Of a DNA stretch of 40,828 nt, positions 14,108 to 23,400 are shown piece after piece. The position numbers and the translations under genes are program-made. The notes below the pieces were generated by a model that was given only the letters and a program-made list of their open reading frames with translations, had not been told where the DNA came from and made no database searches. Origin of the DNA: Treponema sp. GTDB lineage: Bacteria > Spirochaetota > Spirochaetia > Treponematales > Treponemataceae. The stretch spans positions 1 to 40,828 of the forward strand of contig JAKSTJ010000023.1 in the NCBI GenBank assembly GCA_024402635.1. The letters are read 5' to 3'. Within the stretch, counting starts at the first letter, position 1. The number at the start of each line of letters is the position of its first letter.

Positions 14108-16107
14108 TGAATATTATTACAATGAATATGATCGATCCAAAACCAGATAAATTACAGGAAAAAGATGAACACCTCTTTGACACAAAGAAAGTTGTTCATT
14201 CAAAAGATGATGTAAAACCTATAAACAATTTTTTGAAATCTTCTAAAGGTGAACACAAACCTCAAACTCCAAATGTAAGTACAAAAGCTGTTAGTGGTGG
14301 TTCTGCTAGCAGTAAATATGGAGTGAATCAGATTACAGGAAAAACAAGAACTAGTTCTCCTGAGGGATTCCGAGTTTCAGCAAAATGTCGACCTGAAATT
14401 GCCCTTGGTCATAACAAACGGGATCCTAACTGGATAAAAGACAGAGAAAATGTAGACCCGACACGTTATCACAAAACCTATCTTGATTTTGATTTTGTAA
14501 AGAAAGCTTATGATGAACTGTTCAAGGATGCTGTGGAAGAATACAACAACCGCCAGACTCGTAATGACCGAAAGATAGACGATTATTACAAAAAACTGAT
14601 GGAAGACGGCCGTAATGGAACAATGAAAAAACGTGAATCTGTAGATACCCATAGAAAACCAATCTATGAGTTTATCTTCCAGATTGGCAGACGTGACCTG
14701 AGGCTTGATACTGCAACTTCAATCAAGATTCTGGAAAAGTTCTCTACAGAATATATGCCAGAACATTTTCCAAATCTCAAGGCTGTAGGAATCTATCTTC
14801 ACGCAGATGAAATCACAGAACATCCAGTAACACATGAAATACTTGAAGGTGCAGTTCATGTTCATTTTGATTACATTCCAATTGCACATGCATTATCAAA
14901 AGAAGAACTGGAAGAAGAAAAGAAATGGAGAAAGGAACTTGAACAGCAGGCTCGTGCAGAAGCTAAAGCAAAAGGTGAAAAGTTCAGTAAAACAAAGTTT
15001 GATGAACAAGACTGGAGTTTTATGCGGGCTAAGAAATTTGGAAAAGCTTTACAGAAAGGAATGCTGTTTCAATCTTCCATGAGTGGAGCCTGTGCAGAAA
15101 TGGGATTCAGGACAAAAGGAAAACTTACAGCACAAATCCAGATGGAAGAAGCTGTAAGATTAGCTCTCATGGATTTTGCAGAAAGTTATGGAGTTAAAAT
15201 AAATCGAGACCTTTCTGAAGATAAGCAGGAAGAAGTTAGTATTGATGAGTTCAAAGCCAGAGAGGATAACAAAGTCCTTCTGCAACAGATTGAATCGGAG
15301 CTTCAGGAAAACAAAACCCTTCAAAAGGAAAACCAGAAAACTTCTGCAGAACTTACCGCCAGAGAAGAAAATGTGAAAAACCTGGAAGCAGAAAAAGCTG
15401 ATGTAGAAAAACGTGAGAAAGAAGCAAAAGCTCTGGAAGCTACGGTTGCTCCTTATGTTGAACGCATTGATACTCTTGTTGAAGATGAACAGGCTGTAAA
15501 ACAGAAAAAAGTTGAACAGGCTGCGAAGGATGAGTTTCTTGATAAAAAAGCTGAACAGATAAAAACAAATGAAGCAGAAGCTCTTAATCGGATTGCAGAA
15601 AAACAAGCCGAAGTTGATTCCAGCATTTCAGATTTTGCTGAAGTAGTAAAAACTGTTGAAGCTGATAAAAAATCTAATGCAGAAAATGAAAAAATCAATT
15701 CTCATAATGCAGAACAAAATGAAGCCAACGCAAAAGAAATCAAAAGAAAAGTTAATGATTTTTACGATAAAGAATCTCAGTATAGAATGCTGAAATCCGT
15801 CTGTGGACATGCAGATGAGATTACCGTAAATGTACAGCAACTTGGAGAAGAACTTAAAACCGATCTCCGAGATCCTTCCCTTACCTGGCATGAAGCTGTT
15901 GATAAAGGAGTAAACAACTTTACCCAAAAATGCCACCAGATTCTGATTAAGTTTAAGGATTCAATCCGTGGATTCAAGAACTTCCTTGAAGGAAAAACTT
16001 CGAAAGATTTCAGGGAACTGGCGGATGATATGGATAGAAATGGAACCAGAACTTTTGAAGATTATGAGAAGAAATATATGGAAGAGAAATTGGATTGGCA
16101 GGTATAG
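14107..16107 (+). CDS. MobV-type relaxase (Mob/Pre family)
   Basis: A 666-residue DNA-nicking transfer protein that would cut oriT and pilot the strand through a helper's conjugation channel. Residues 1-85 are a polar tail. GHNKRDPNWIKDRENVDPTRYHK (about 101-123) matches the HN..NID region of MobV proteins. HADEITEHP and then AVHVHFDYIP (His251/His253) is the metal-binding HxH motif, but with ~13 residues inserted between DE and HxH where the family normally has a short DE..PHLH. Residues ~385-560 are a long Glu/Lys coiled coil. Start at ATG 14107 is preferred: AGGAGG stands 8 bases upstream and it overlaps the DnaB stop. Confidence 0.85.
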   Translation: MNIITMNMIDPKPDKLQEKDEHLFDTKKVVHSKDDVKPINNFLKSSKGEHKPQTPNVSTKAVSGGSASSKYGVNQITGKTRTSSPEGFRVSAKCRPEIALGHNKRDPNWIKDRENVDPTRYHKTYLDFDFVKKAYDELFKDAVEEYNNRQTRNDRKIDDYYKKLMEDGRNGTMKKRESVDTHRKPIYEFIFQIGRRDLRLDTATSIKILEKFSTEYMPEHFPNLKAVGIYLHADEITEHPVTHEILEGAVHVHFDYIPIAHALSKEELEEEKKWRKELEQQARAEAKAKGEKFSKTKFDEQDWSFMRAKKFGKALQKGMLFQSSMSGACAEMGFRTKGKLTAQIQMEEAVRLALMDFAESYGVKINRDLSEDKQEEVSIDEFKAREDNKVLLQQIESELQENKTLQKENQKTSAELTAREENVKNLEAEKADVEKREKEAKALEATVAPYVERIDTLVEDEQAVKQKKVEQAAKDEFLDKKAEQIKTNEAEALNRIAEKQAEVDSSISDFAEVVKTVEADKKSNAENEKINSHNAEQNEANAKEIKRKVNDFYDKESQYRMLKSVCGHADEITVNVQQLGEELKTDLRDPSLTWHEAVDKGVNNFTQKCHQILIKFKDSIRGFKNFLEGKTSKDFRELADDMDRNGTRTFEDYEKKYMEEKLDWQV

Positions 16108-16241
16108 CAGAGGGTGCAGAGATATACTTTGAAGCAGACTAAGAAAAAAGTGAATGAAATTGAGAGAGAATAATACTAACAAAATTTGTAAAGATTTTAA
16201 ACTTCTTTCTTAGTATAATACTTTAAAAGGAGTTAAAAAGT

Positions 16242-17120
16242 ATGATTGATAATTTAAAAATAGTTCAAATTAATTCGCTGGATACATTAATTCAGGAAAT
16301 GATGAACATTGAAAACTTATTTTTTTTCAGAGGAATGGCATCGAAAGATTGGAAAATAGTTTCCAGCGCCGATAGAATGCTCGAAAGAATAAAAGCTCAA
16401 AATTCTAACATATTATTATCGGAACAACATCAAAATGTTTTTTTGGAATTAAAAGCCCAAAGTATATTTATAAAACAAAACGAAACTGAATTAAAAAACT
16501 TATTAAACATGAATGATTCTGAAAAATTTCAAATAAATGAATCTAACTTTTTAATAATGCAGGTTATATTACAACATTATGGATATCCAACAAGAATAAC
16601 TGATTGGACAAAAAACTGGAAAAAAGCATTATTCTTTTGTCTTGAAGATTCAACACAAACAGGTGACTTTGCTTTATGGTGTATAAAACAAAAATGTATG
16701 CCGAATGTAAAAAATGCCATCGCAGATGAAAAATACTTATGGCCAGAAGAATTAAATAAAAATAATCGTATAGATGCTTTTTATAGACGTCTACGAGAAG
16801 GTATTTATCTTATCGATGAACCAATGTTTACGAGAATAAAAGCTCAAGAAGGTGTTTTACTGGCATCCGGAGTTGCAGATTATATGATTTTCGAAGATCA
16901 TATAATGCAATGTGATTGGATAAACAATGATGATTTAATAAAATTTATTATTTCAAAGCAATTGAGGACTGAAATAAGAAATTACTTAGATCAACATAAC
17001 ATTACAGCAAACTCATTGTATCCAATTGATTTTCAAGATCAAAAACTAACATTAGATAATAGTAAAATTGAAAAATTTATGAATGATTTGTATATAAAAG
17101 ATTTTAATCCACTGTATTAA
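16242..17120 (+). CDS. FRG-domain protein
   Basis: A 292-residue protein of the FRG family, named for the F-R-G motif seen here in LFFFRGMASKDW (about residues 26-37). A second family block, LQHYGYPTRITDWTKNWKKALFFCLED, follows at about 106-132, with the Asp-Trp pair conserved. FRG proteins are frequent in mobile elements and defence islands and are suspected toxins or effectors; the biochemical activity is not established to my knowledge. AAGGAG precedes the ATG, a TATAAT box is at 16214-16219, and a strong terminator ends the unit, so it is a stand-alone cargo gene downstream of the relaxase. Confidence 0.85.
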   Translation: MIDNLKIVQINSLDTLIQEMMNIENLFFFRGMASKDWKIVSSADRMLERIKAQNSNILLSEQHQNVFLELKAQSIFIKQNETELKNLLNMNDSEKFQINESNFLIMQVILQHYGYPTRITDWTKNWKKALFFCLEDSTQTGDFALWCIKQKCMPNVKNAIADEKYLWPEELNKNNRIDAFYRRLREGIYLIDEPMFTRIKAQEGVLLASGVADYMIFEDHIMQCDWINNDDLIKFIISKQLRTEIRNYLDQHNITANSLYPIDFQDQKLTLDNSKIEKFMNDLYIKDFNPLY

Positions 17121-17133
17121 TTTGCAAACTTGC

Positions 17134-17178
17134 AAATCGGAAAAATTAGCCGTTTATGGCTGATTTTTCCGATTTTTT
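17134..17178 (+). terminator. Strong rho-independent terminator
   Basis: AAATCGGAAAAAT-T-AGCC, loop, GGCT-G-ATTTTTCCGATTT followed by further T residues. The A-run on the other side could make it work in both directions. Between it and the retron stop codon the only further feature is the 15-base palindrome GTAAACT-A-AGTTTAC at 17251-17265. Confidence 0.9.
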
Positions 17179-17334
17179 TTGACTTTTTTGTAACAAGAAC
17201 AGCCACCCTACTTACGTATATCAACTCAGTCACCCCCACATAAATTCATGGTAAACTAAGTTTACTGTTCATCTATTTTCGATTTGAACAACTTATTTTT
17301 TACAGTAAGTCATTATATTTTTAATATTGATTTT

Positions 17335-18981
17335 TTATAAACAATTACTTAATTCAGTAAAGAGTGGTTTAAATTCTGAATAATTAATAGTATCTTGATT
17401 TTTTTTAATAATATTAGAGGCAAAAACTTGTTTACCATAAAAATGTTCTGGATCATGAACATTATTTTCATGAGTAAACTTTTTCCCATTAATTTCTTTG
17501 TTCAGTAAGGTATTATCAAAATATTGTTCAATATATTTATCTGATTCTTTATGAGTAAATATAAATCTTACATTCGTAAATACTTCAACTGAAAGAGCTG
17601 GAAAAGTATCTGTCGAAAAAAAAGATTTAGAACTATCATAATTCTTGTACTTACTTACTATAGGTTTAATACCTGAATCATGATCAAACAAAAAGAAAAC
17701 GTTATTTACAGATCTTTCCTTTTTATAATGTTTTAAAAAGTTTTCATACTGAACTAGCAAGCTAAGAGAACCAGTACAACCAGAACTTATATTGAAAACA
17801 GATTGAAGATAATCATTAATCCACATAAATTGAATATTTAAACTACCGTCAGTGGATATAAGTTTAGGATATTCATTTTTTAAATGTTTCAATGCACATT
17901 TTAAGTAGACTATATCAGTTTTTCCTTCTGTAAAAATAATTGGTTTATCATTTGCAAAAAAATATCTATATATTAAAAAATTGATATATAAATTTTGAAA
18001 ATTAGGATAATGATTTTTTACTTTTACTGATGTATTACGACTCTTAATTGCAAATATATAATTCAACATTCCTTGTAATTGATTTAATGTTGGAGGATGC
18101 TCTTCACTTGAATTCTTATTAATAAAATTTCCACGTTTTATTAATGAGTCACACATTGCTCTGACATTCTTGTAATATTCTCTTGGTATATCCACTTTTT
18201 TATTAACAATTAATCCTACCGATGTTTGTCTAGAATTTCTAAATTGCATTGAAACCTTTTGTTCATTGGGTTCAAAATTACACGAAGTGATAATTTTCTT
18301 TAATTTATCCCCAATTATCCAATTTCCAGAATTATCTCTATATGCAATATCTTTCGGAAAAGTTTCAAGATTTGTAGAAAAAGTTAAATCATCAACATAT
18401 CTACTATAGGAACATCTAACTGTATGTGTTAATTTTAAAATTTTATTATCAAGTATTCCTCCAATAAGAATTGTAATAATTGGAGATAGAGGGCTCCCTT
18501 GGGGTAACATATTCTCATTGCAAGCTGTTTGTGCAATTAATGTTGCAATATGTGAATCAAGCTTAAAATATTTATTATTAATGAAAAATCCGCGAACTCT
18601 ACCAAAATTTATAGAATTAAAAAAGTCCTTTAAATCAACATTAAAAACATAACGTCTATTTCTATGAATGATAGCATTATCATATATACTTTTATTTTTC
18701 TGATAACCATATGAGACAATATCGTTGATATTATTTTTATTATGTATTTCTTCTAAGCAATTATACAAATAATCAGATAATCGTCTCTGTAAGTTTTTTA
18801 AATCTCGATTAGGAGCATTTATTGTTCGTAGAGTTCCATTTTTTTTTGGTATTTGAAATGAATAATATTTATTCCCTGAATAATGATACAGTAGATATGA
18901 AACATTACCAGTTTTTAAGCCTAATAATTTTGAGAAATCTTCTGTTGTTCTAGCATTTTGTAACTTTTCTAAATAATTCAT
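17335..18981 (-). CDS. Retron reverse transcriptase fused to a TOPRIM-like domain
   Basis: A 548-residue fusion. Residues 1-300 are a retron-type RT: INAPNRDLKNLQRRL, VDLKDFFNSI, LPQGSPLSP, the catalytic YVDD at about 195-198, and the VGLIVN...PREYYKNVRAM region (VTG-like motif). Residues ~345-440 look like TOPRIM: IIFTEGKTDIVYL with the catalytic Glu, then FLFDHDSG with the DxD-like acidic pair. Such fusions are known in the Ec67/Eco2 retron type, where the TOPRIM part is the proposed toxic nuclease held in check by the RT-msDNA complex until phage infection. The ncRNA lies directly upstream on the same strand. The ATG is at 18981. It is the last gene of a minus-strand cargo unit in the IME. 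Confidence 0.9.
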   Translation of the reverse strand: MNYLEKLQNARTTEDFSKLLGLKTGNVSYLLYHYSGNKYYSFQIPKKNGTLRTINAPNRDLKNLQRRLSDYLYNCLEEIHNKNNINDIVSYGYQKNKSIYDNAIIHRNRRYVFNVDLKDFFNSINFGRVRGFFINNKYFKLDSHIATLIAQTACNENMLPQGSPLSPIITILIGGILDNKILKLTHTVRCSYSRYVDDLTFSTNLETFPKDIAYRDNSGNWIIGDKLKKIITSCNFEPNEQKVSMQFRNSRQTSVGLIVNKKVDIPREYYKNVRAMCDSLIKRGNFINKNSSEEHPPTLNQLQGMLNYIFAIKSRNTSVKVKNHYPNFQNLYINFLIYRYFFANDKPIIFTEGKTDIVYLKCALKHLKNEYPKLISTDGSLNIQFMWINDYLQSVFNISSGCTGSLSLLVQYENFLKHYKKERSVNNVFFLFDHDSGIKPIVSKYKNYDSSKSFFSTDTFPALSVEVFTNVRFIFTHKESDKYIEQYFDNTLLNKEINGKKFTHENNVHDPEHFYGKQVFASNIIKKNQDTINYSEFKPLFTELSNCL

Positions 18982-18991
18982 AAATAAAAAA

Positions 18992-19125
18992 CCCTATAAG
19001 TACTCTTTAGCGAGAAGATGAATCTATCTCTCTAATCTGAAGCATAAACAGAAAATAGCCGAGAAACCTCTAGTACCATTTTCTTCAAATATTGCGAAAC
19101 ACAATAGCAAAATCTACTTATAGGG
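18992..19125 (-). ncRNA. Retron msr-msd RNA
   Basis: Read on the minus strand, the segment opens with CCCTATAAGTA (a1, 19115-19125) and closes with its inverse TACTTATAGGG (a2, 18992-19002), 134 nt in all, ending 10 bases before the RT start codon. After a1 comes a hairpin TATTG-TGTTTCG-CAATA (19090-19106). From memory this closely resembles the first msr hairpin of Ec67. A larger hairpin with GAAAAT/ATTTTC arms (19051-19083) follows, probably msd, then a GAGA...TCTC region. The branch guanosine and exact msd ends cannot be fixed by eye. Confidence 0.75.
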
Positions 19126-19128
19126 CAA

Positions 19129-19163
19129 TTATATATAATTGCTACTTATTAACTTTTTGTCAA
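19129..19163 (-). promoter_or_regulatory. Retron promoter with perfect 18-bp palindrome
   Basis: Minus-strand TTGACA at 19158-19163 overlaps the MazG stop codon. A -10-like AT box follows about 17-19 bases on, inside GCAATTATA/TATAATTGC (19125-19142), a perfect palindrome touching the a1 repeat. It may be an operator, or just part of the RNA 5' end. Confidence 0.5.
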
Positions 19164-19483
19164 TCAAGTTCTGTATACTTCTTATTACTACCTTTTGCCT
19201 TTTCCACCGGATATTTAGCTTCATTCATCGTCATTTTCATATTAATAATCTCATCCTCATCCAGCCCAAGTTTATCCAGCATGTTTCTGCAGTAAACCAT
19301 TACATCAGCAAGTTCTTCCTTTACATGCTGCAAATCAAAGTTTTTATCATCCCACTGAAAGCATTCAAGAAGTTCATTAGCTTCAATAGAAATTGATTTA
19401 GCAAGATTAGCAGGACTGTGGAACTGGTCCCAGTCTCGGTCCGAAGTAAATTTTCTGATTCTGTTTATTGTCTGTTCTGTCAT
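19160..19483 (-). CDS. MazG-like nucleotide pyrophosphohydrolase
   Basis: A 107-residue all-alpha NTP pyrophosphatase of the MazG/RS21-C6 (dCTPase-like) group, which hydrolyses (d)NTPs to (d)NMP and pyrophosphate. The metal-binding pattern is present: SIEANELLECFQW, then EELADVMVYC (ExxxE...ExxD). Full length for the single-domain type. It begins 3 bases after the stop of the PTH2-like gene and ends where the retron promoter begins, so the three are a unit. MazG-like enzymes are common in mobile elements and may alter nucleotide pools during infection; that role here is inference. Confidence 0.85.
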   Translation of the reverse strand: MTEQTINRIRKFTSDRDWDQFHSPANLAKSISIEANELLECFQWDDKNFDLQHVKEELADVMVYCRNMLDKLGLDEDEIINMKMTMNEAKYPVEKAKGSNKKYTELD

Positions 19484-19486
19484 AAT

Positions 19487-19930
19487 CTATCCTCTATACA
19501 ATTGATACTTCTTACTAATACTATGTGCTACATCATCCTTTAGCGGCATAAACCAGATTCCAACAGTGCATCTACCTTCACCGTTTTCATCAACCCATTC
19601 AGGAGTCAACTCAGTCAGACAGGCATCGTTTATCATTCCAAAATCCTGATTTTCAACAAGGCCTAATTCCAGAGCCATATCACGAGCTTTGTTCAATTGC
19701 AGAAGATTCTTTGCCTCACAGATTGTTTTGGTAATTCTCCCATTAAGATAGTCATTCCAGATTTCTCGATCAACATCAAAGGATGAATGCATCTGTCCGT
19801 TCTGTTCTGTTGTATTTTTTCTGATTAATGAAATCCAATAGCCTTCTGCACAATGTGCAACCATAGCCCCAAGTTTTCCTGCAGAAAGGTGTAAGTCTTT
19901 TCTGATTATGAATAATCTTTGCATGCCCAT
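19487..19930 (-). CDS. Peptidyl-tRNA hydrolase 2-like protein
   Basis: A 147-residue protein resembling the Pth2/Bit1 family, which frees tRNA from stalled peptidyl-tRNA. Support: LHLSAGKLGAMVAHCAEGYW matches the KxxxQxxHA region (Gln replaced by Met), followed by LGLVENQDFGMINDACLTEL, matching the D.G.T(E/Q) part. The match is partial and I see a family resemblance rather than proof of activity. Starts at 19930 or at a second Met at 19924. Bacterial chromosomes normally use the unrelated Pth1, so a Pth2-like gene in an IME is cargo. It leads the minus-strand operon that continues with MazG-like and the retron. Confidence 0.65.
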   Translation of the reverse strand: MGMQRLFIIRKDLHLSAGKLGAMVAHCAEGYWISLIRKNTTEQNGQMHSSFDVDREIWNDYLNGRITKTICEAKNLLQLNKARDMALELGLVENQDFGMINDACLTELTPEWVDENGEGRCTVGIWFMPLKDDVAHSISKKYQLYRG

Positions 19931-20408
19931 ACCAATAATATATCCCTTTTATTCAACAATTTCTCTAGATTGGTTAGCGGGAAAACAACTCTCCGACCTA
20001 TGTTTTTATGAAAAAAAATCAGCCAGAAAATCTTTCCATTTTTCAGAATTTTGGGAAATTTTGTATTTTTTAATCGTTTTCTTAGGATTCGACTGATGTG
20101 TCGGGTTATTTTCCCAGAGTACACAAGGCCTTTTTTTTCATAAAAAAACAGAAGAGATTTTTTCAATTTTTACATTATTTTCAAATTTCTTCGCCAATAA
20201 CAATCAAAAATAGAGCAAAATACCTTATAAAAGTCTGCGGGTAAATCGCCCTCGTACCATTTTTTTATGAAAGATTTTTATGAAAATATTATGCTCTAGT
20301 ACAGTTCTATATAGCGTTTTTTGTTGAAAATTTGCTAAATTTGGGTTAAAATAACTCAAATACAGTTGATTATAGCAATGTGGAGGTGAGTTTGGTCTTC
20401 CCAAACCC
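19931..20408. other. AT-rich right end of the IME without a gene
   Basis: No convincing gene. It contains several imperfect direct and inverted copies of TTTTTTATGAAA-like runs (20008-20290). Just inside attR is a hairpin GTTTGG-TCTT-CCCAAAC (about 20391-20407) preceded by GTGGAGGTGA. A minus-strand open frame at 19906-20166 has no ribosome binding site and low-complexity composition, and I do not count it. Confidence 0.55.
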
Positions 20409-20451
20409 GCTCATAACCCGGAGGCCGCAGGTTCGAGTCCTACCCCCGCTA
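20409..20451 (+). repeat. attR: remnant of tRNA-fMet 3' half
   Basis: The second copy of the 43-bp repeat. A20442 replaces the G found at 7965 and would break a T-stem pair, so this copy could not serve as a tRNA end. It marks the right boundary of the element. Confidence 0.9.
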
Positions 20452-20462
20452 AAAATGAATAT

Positions 20463-20491
20463 TTGCAGTAACTAATATTTAGATATACAAT
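20463..20491 (+). promoter_or_regulatory. Promoter of the helicase-nuclease gene, possibly leaderless
   Basis: TTGCAG (20463-20468), 17 bases, TACAAT (20486-20491). Six bases then separate the -10 box from the ATG at 20498, so the mRNA would start at about the start codon. No ribosome binding site is visible. It lies just outside attR. Confidence 0.55.
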
Positions 20492-20497
20492 CAAATT

Positions 20498-23400
20498 ATG
20501 AATGCTATTTCTAAAGACATTTTCCGTTCAATTCACGAAGGGAAATGGCTTTATGTTGAATATCAAAATTCAGATAATGAAAAAACTAAATATTGGATTT
20601 CGATAAACAACATCAATATTGAAAAAAAGAGTCTCGAAGTAACTGGCCTTCATCTAGGTAATTTTACAACTAAAAATCTTTTTATGTTTGTGGATAAAAT
20701 ACTTGCGAGTCAAATTATGGATGGTACTTTTTATCACACAAACAAAACGTTACTTAAAGATATAGATGTCTATCCTGAAAAGTATTCTTTTATTTTTTCA
20801 AATATTGTAAATCTAAAAACCCTTAATTATCTGGCAGATTGTAATAAACTGGCTGATCTTCCAAAAATAAACAATGAATACACACTTATCAAAAAACTAG
20901 ATGCAACCAAAATTCAAAACCATAGATATAATCTTGATGACGAACAATTCAAAATGATTGTTAACAGTTTCAAAAAAACAGCATCCATTAAAAAAGAAAA
21001 AAATATCAATTCAGTAATTCAACTTGCTCTTAATGTATTAAGCGTTCATACACCTAAGGGTTTGTATGTTCTTGCCTACCGTGAAGTAATGTTTGATGTT
21101 GCAAAAAGAAGTTTACTGGCTGGAAATAAAATAAAAATCTGTACAGAGTTTTGTGTTGATGGAACAACAAAGCAAAGTATTCAAAATTTCATTCAACCAG
21201 ATGAAATGGAATTTCTTGAAAATATTGATCAAATACCAGAATTTGTAAAAGATTTAATAACAGAAAATATTCATGGGAACAAAAATTATTCCGTTGATGA
21301 TTGCCCATATTTTATCTGCTTGCAAAGAAATACAAATATCAATCTTGAGAAAGAATATGAAGCAATCATAGATATGTATGCAAATGATAATGTCACCATA
21401 CCTATTCAGGCTTTTTTTGGTGAACTTCACAGTGTTAAAGCTAATTCGGAAACACTTCCAATTGCACTTATAGACAGAAATGTAAACCTGGATCAGTTAT
21501 TAGCAATCCATAATGCAATTAATTATCCAGTTGCTTATATCCAAGGTCCTCCAGGAACAGGAAAAACAACAACAATTATTAACACTATCATCACAGCTTT
21601 TTTTAATAATAAAACTGTCCTTTTTTCTTCATACAACAATCATCCGATTGATGGTGTCATTGAAAAACTTACAAATCTTAAATATCGCGGATACACAATT
21701 CCATTCCCAATTTTAAGAATTGCAAGCAATGATAAAATTCCTGAAACGATAAAATATATAAAAAATCTTCTTTTAACAACGCAAAATCTTTCAGTTTTTA
21801 CAGATGCCCTGAATCAAAACAAACAAAGCCAAATCGAAAGAACAAGACAATTAACAGAACTTCTTCAAAAACATGAAGAGCAATTAGATTTAAAAGAACG
21901 AAGAGATTTGATTGAAGCAATGCTTTCAAAAAATGAAAATATGAATCTTCGATTAAATCTTGAAGGTCAACAAGAAAATGCAATCACAAAAAGGTTAAAA
22001 GAAATTGGTAATATAACTGATGAAGAAGCTTTAGCATTATTGTATTTTGATCATGATAAATTGATGCAGTTCATCAACTTTACTTCTGTTAAATATTTGA
22101 AACAACTTTATGAACCAGAATATAAAGATTTTATTGAAATATTAAAACTCCAAGATGAACAGAAACAGATTACTGAGTTTAATAAATATGTTTCAGTATC
22201 AAGTAATATTATTAAACTACAAAAAGTCTTCCCTGTTTTTTGTGCAACCTGTATATCAACGCAAAAGATAGGAGAACCAAGAGTATATTTTGACACGACA
22301 ATTATGGATGAAGCCAGCCAGTGTAATACAGCAGTTTCTTTAGTACCTATAATTCGCGGAAAAAGTCTGATGCTAGTTGGAGATCCGCAGCAACTAAATC
22401 CTGTAATCACGCTAGACCCTAATATAAATTCAGAACTTAAAGCAAAATACAATGTAAATGACAGCTATGATTATATAAAAAATTCAATCTATAAAGCTTT
22501 TCTTGCAAATGACTCTGTAAGTCAGGAAACTCTTTTACACAATCATTATCGCTGTGCAAAAGAAATCATCGAGTTTAACAATAAAAAATACTATAACAAT
22601 CAGCTTAATGTAAAATCTCGTGTTATGTATGACAAACCGCTGATGTTCTGTGAAGTTGCCGAAAACTACTCTTCTGATAAAAATACAGCGCCAGAAGAAG
22701 TTGAAACAATTATAAAATACGTAAAAAATAACCCTAATAAAAAAATAGGAATAATTACTCCATTTAAAAATCAGAAAGATTTAATAGAACATCGCTTAAA
22801 AGAAGAACATCTAGATCAGGAAATAAACTGTGGAACAGTTCATGCATTCCAAGGTGATGAAAAAGATGAAATTCTGTTCTCTTTGGCATTAACAGATCAC
22901 ACTCACGAAAAAACTTATGATTGGCTAAAAAATAATCGTGAATTACTTAATGTTGCTGTTTCGAGAGCAAAGGAAAAACTAATACTAATTTCAAGCAACA
23001 AAGAACTGAAACGCCTTCATAAGAAAGATGAACAAGATGATTTATTTGAATTAGCGAACTATGTTCAAACAAATGGTGAATATAAAGTTACATCCAGAGA
23101 AAATTCATCTAGAGCGCTTGGTATAAAACCATACAGTTCTGAAACAGAAGATGCTTTCTTAACAACACTTAATCAAGCCCTTTCTGTTTTGATAGAGGAT
23201 GATTCACAATATTCAGTAAAACGGGAAGTTCAAACATCTCACTTATTTGAAAAACTCCCATCAGATTGTTCTTTCTTTTTTAGAGCTAGTATTGATTTTG
23301 TAATTTATAAAAAAGGTTTCAGAAATAAAGAATTTCCAGTTTTAGCAATTGAACTAGATGGTCCAGAACATCATGATGATCCTAAAGTAATGGAAAGAGA

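Larger units (their letters stand above)
7932..20451 (+). mobile_element. Integrative mobilizable element in tRNA-fMet (~12.5 kb)
   Basis: The element is bounded by a 43-bp direct repeat made of the tRNA 3' half. A tyrosine integrase follows the tRNA by ~135 bases, then an Xis-like HTH gene, ParB-like protein, toxin-antitoxin, replication initiator, DnaB helicase and MobV relaxase. I see no type IV secretion genes or coupling protein, so it would be mobilized by a helper element. Cargo is an FRG-domain gene plus a minus-strand unit of PTH2-like, MazG-like and retron genes. The integrase is frameshifted as read here, so the copy may be fixed in place. Insertion preserved the whole tRNA at the left end. 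Confidence 0.88.

Noticed and set aside
15160..15936. Long minus-strand frames opposite the relaxase coiled coil
   Set aside because: They are antisense shadows of Glu/Lys/Ala repeats, rich in Phe/Ser/Leu, without start signals.
18992..19125. Retron RNA on the plus strand: after the a1-like repeat it reads TTAGCGAGAAG, reminiscent of Eco1
   Set aside because: It would point away from the RT gene. The minus strand has the a1/a2 pair, a promoter and a hairpin resembling Ec67, which fits the RT-TOPRIM type and the normal orientation.
19906..20166. 86-codon minus-strand open frame
   Set aside because: No ribosome binding site, Lys/Phe/Leu low-complexity composition, and overlap with the start of the PTH2-like gene.
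20380..20451. A second complete tRNA-Met at the right end of the IME
   Set aside because: Only the 3' 43 bases match; the D arm and 5' acceptor are absent, so it is an att remnant.
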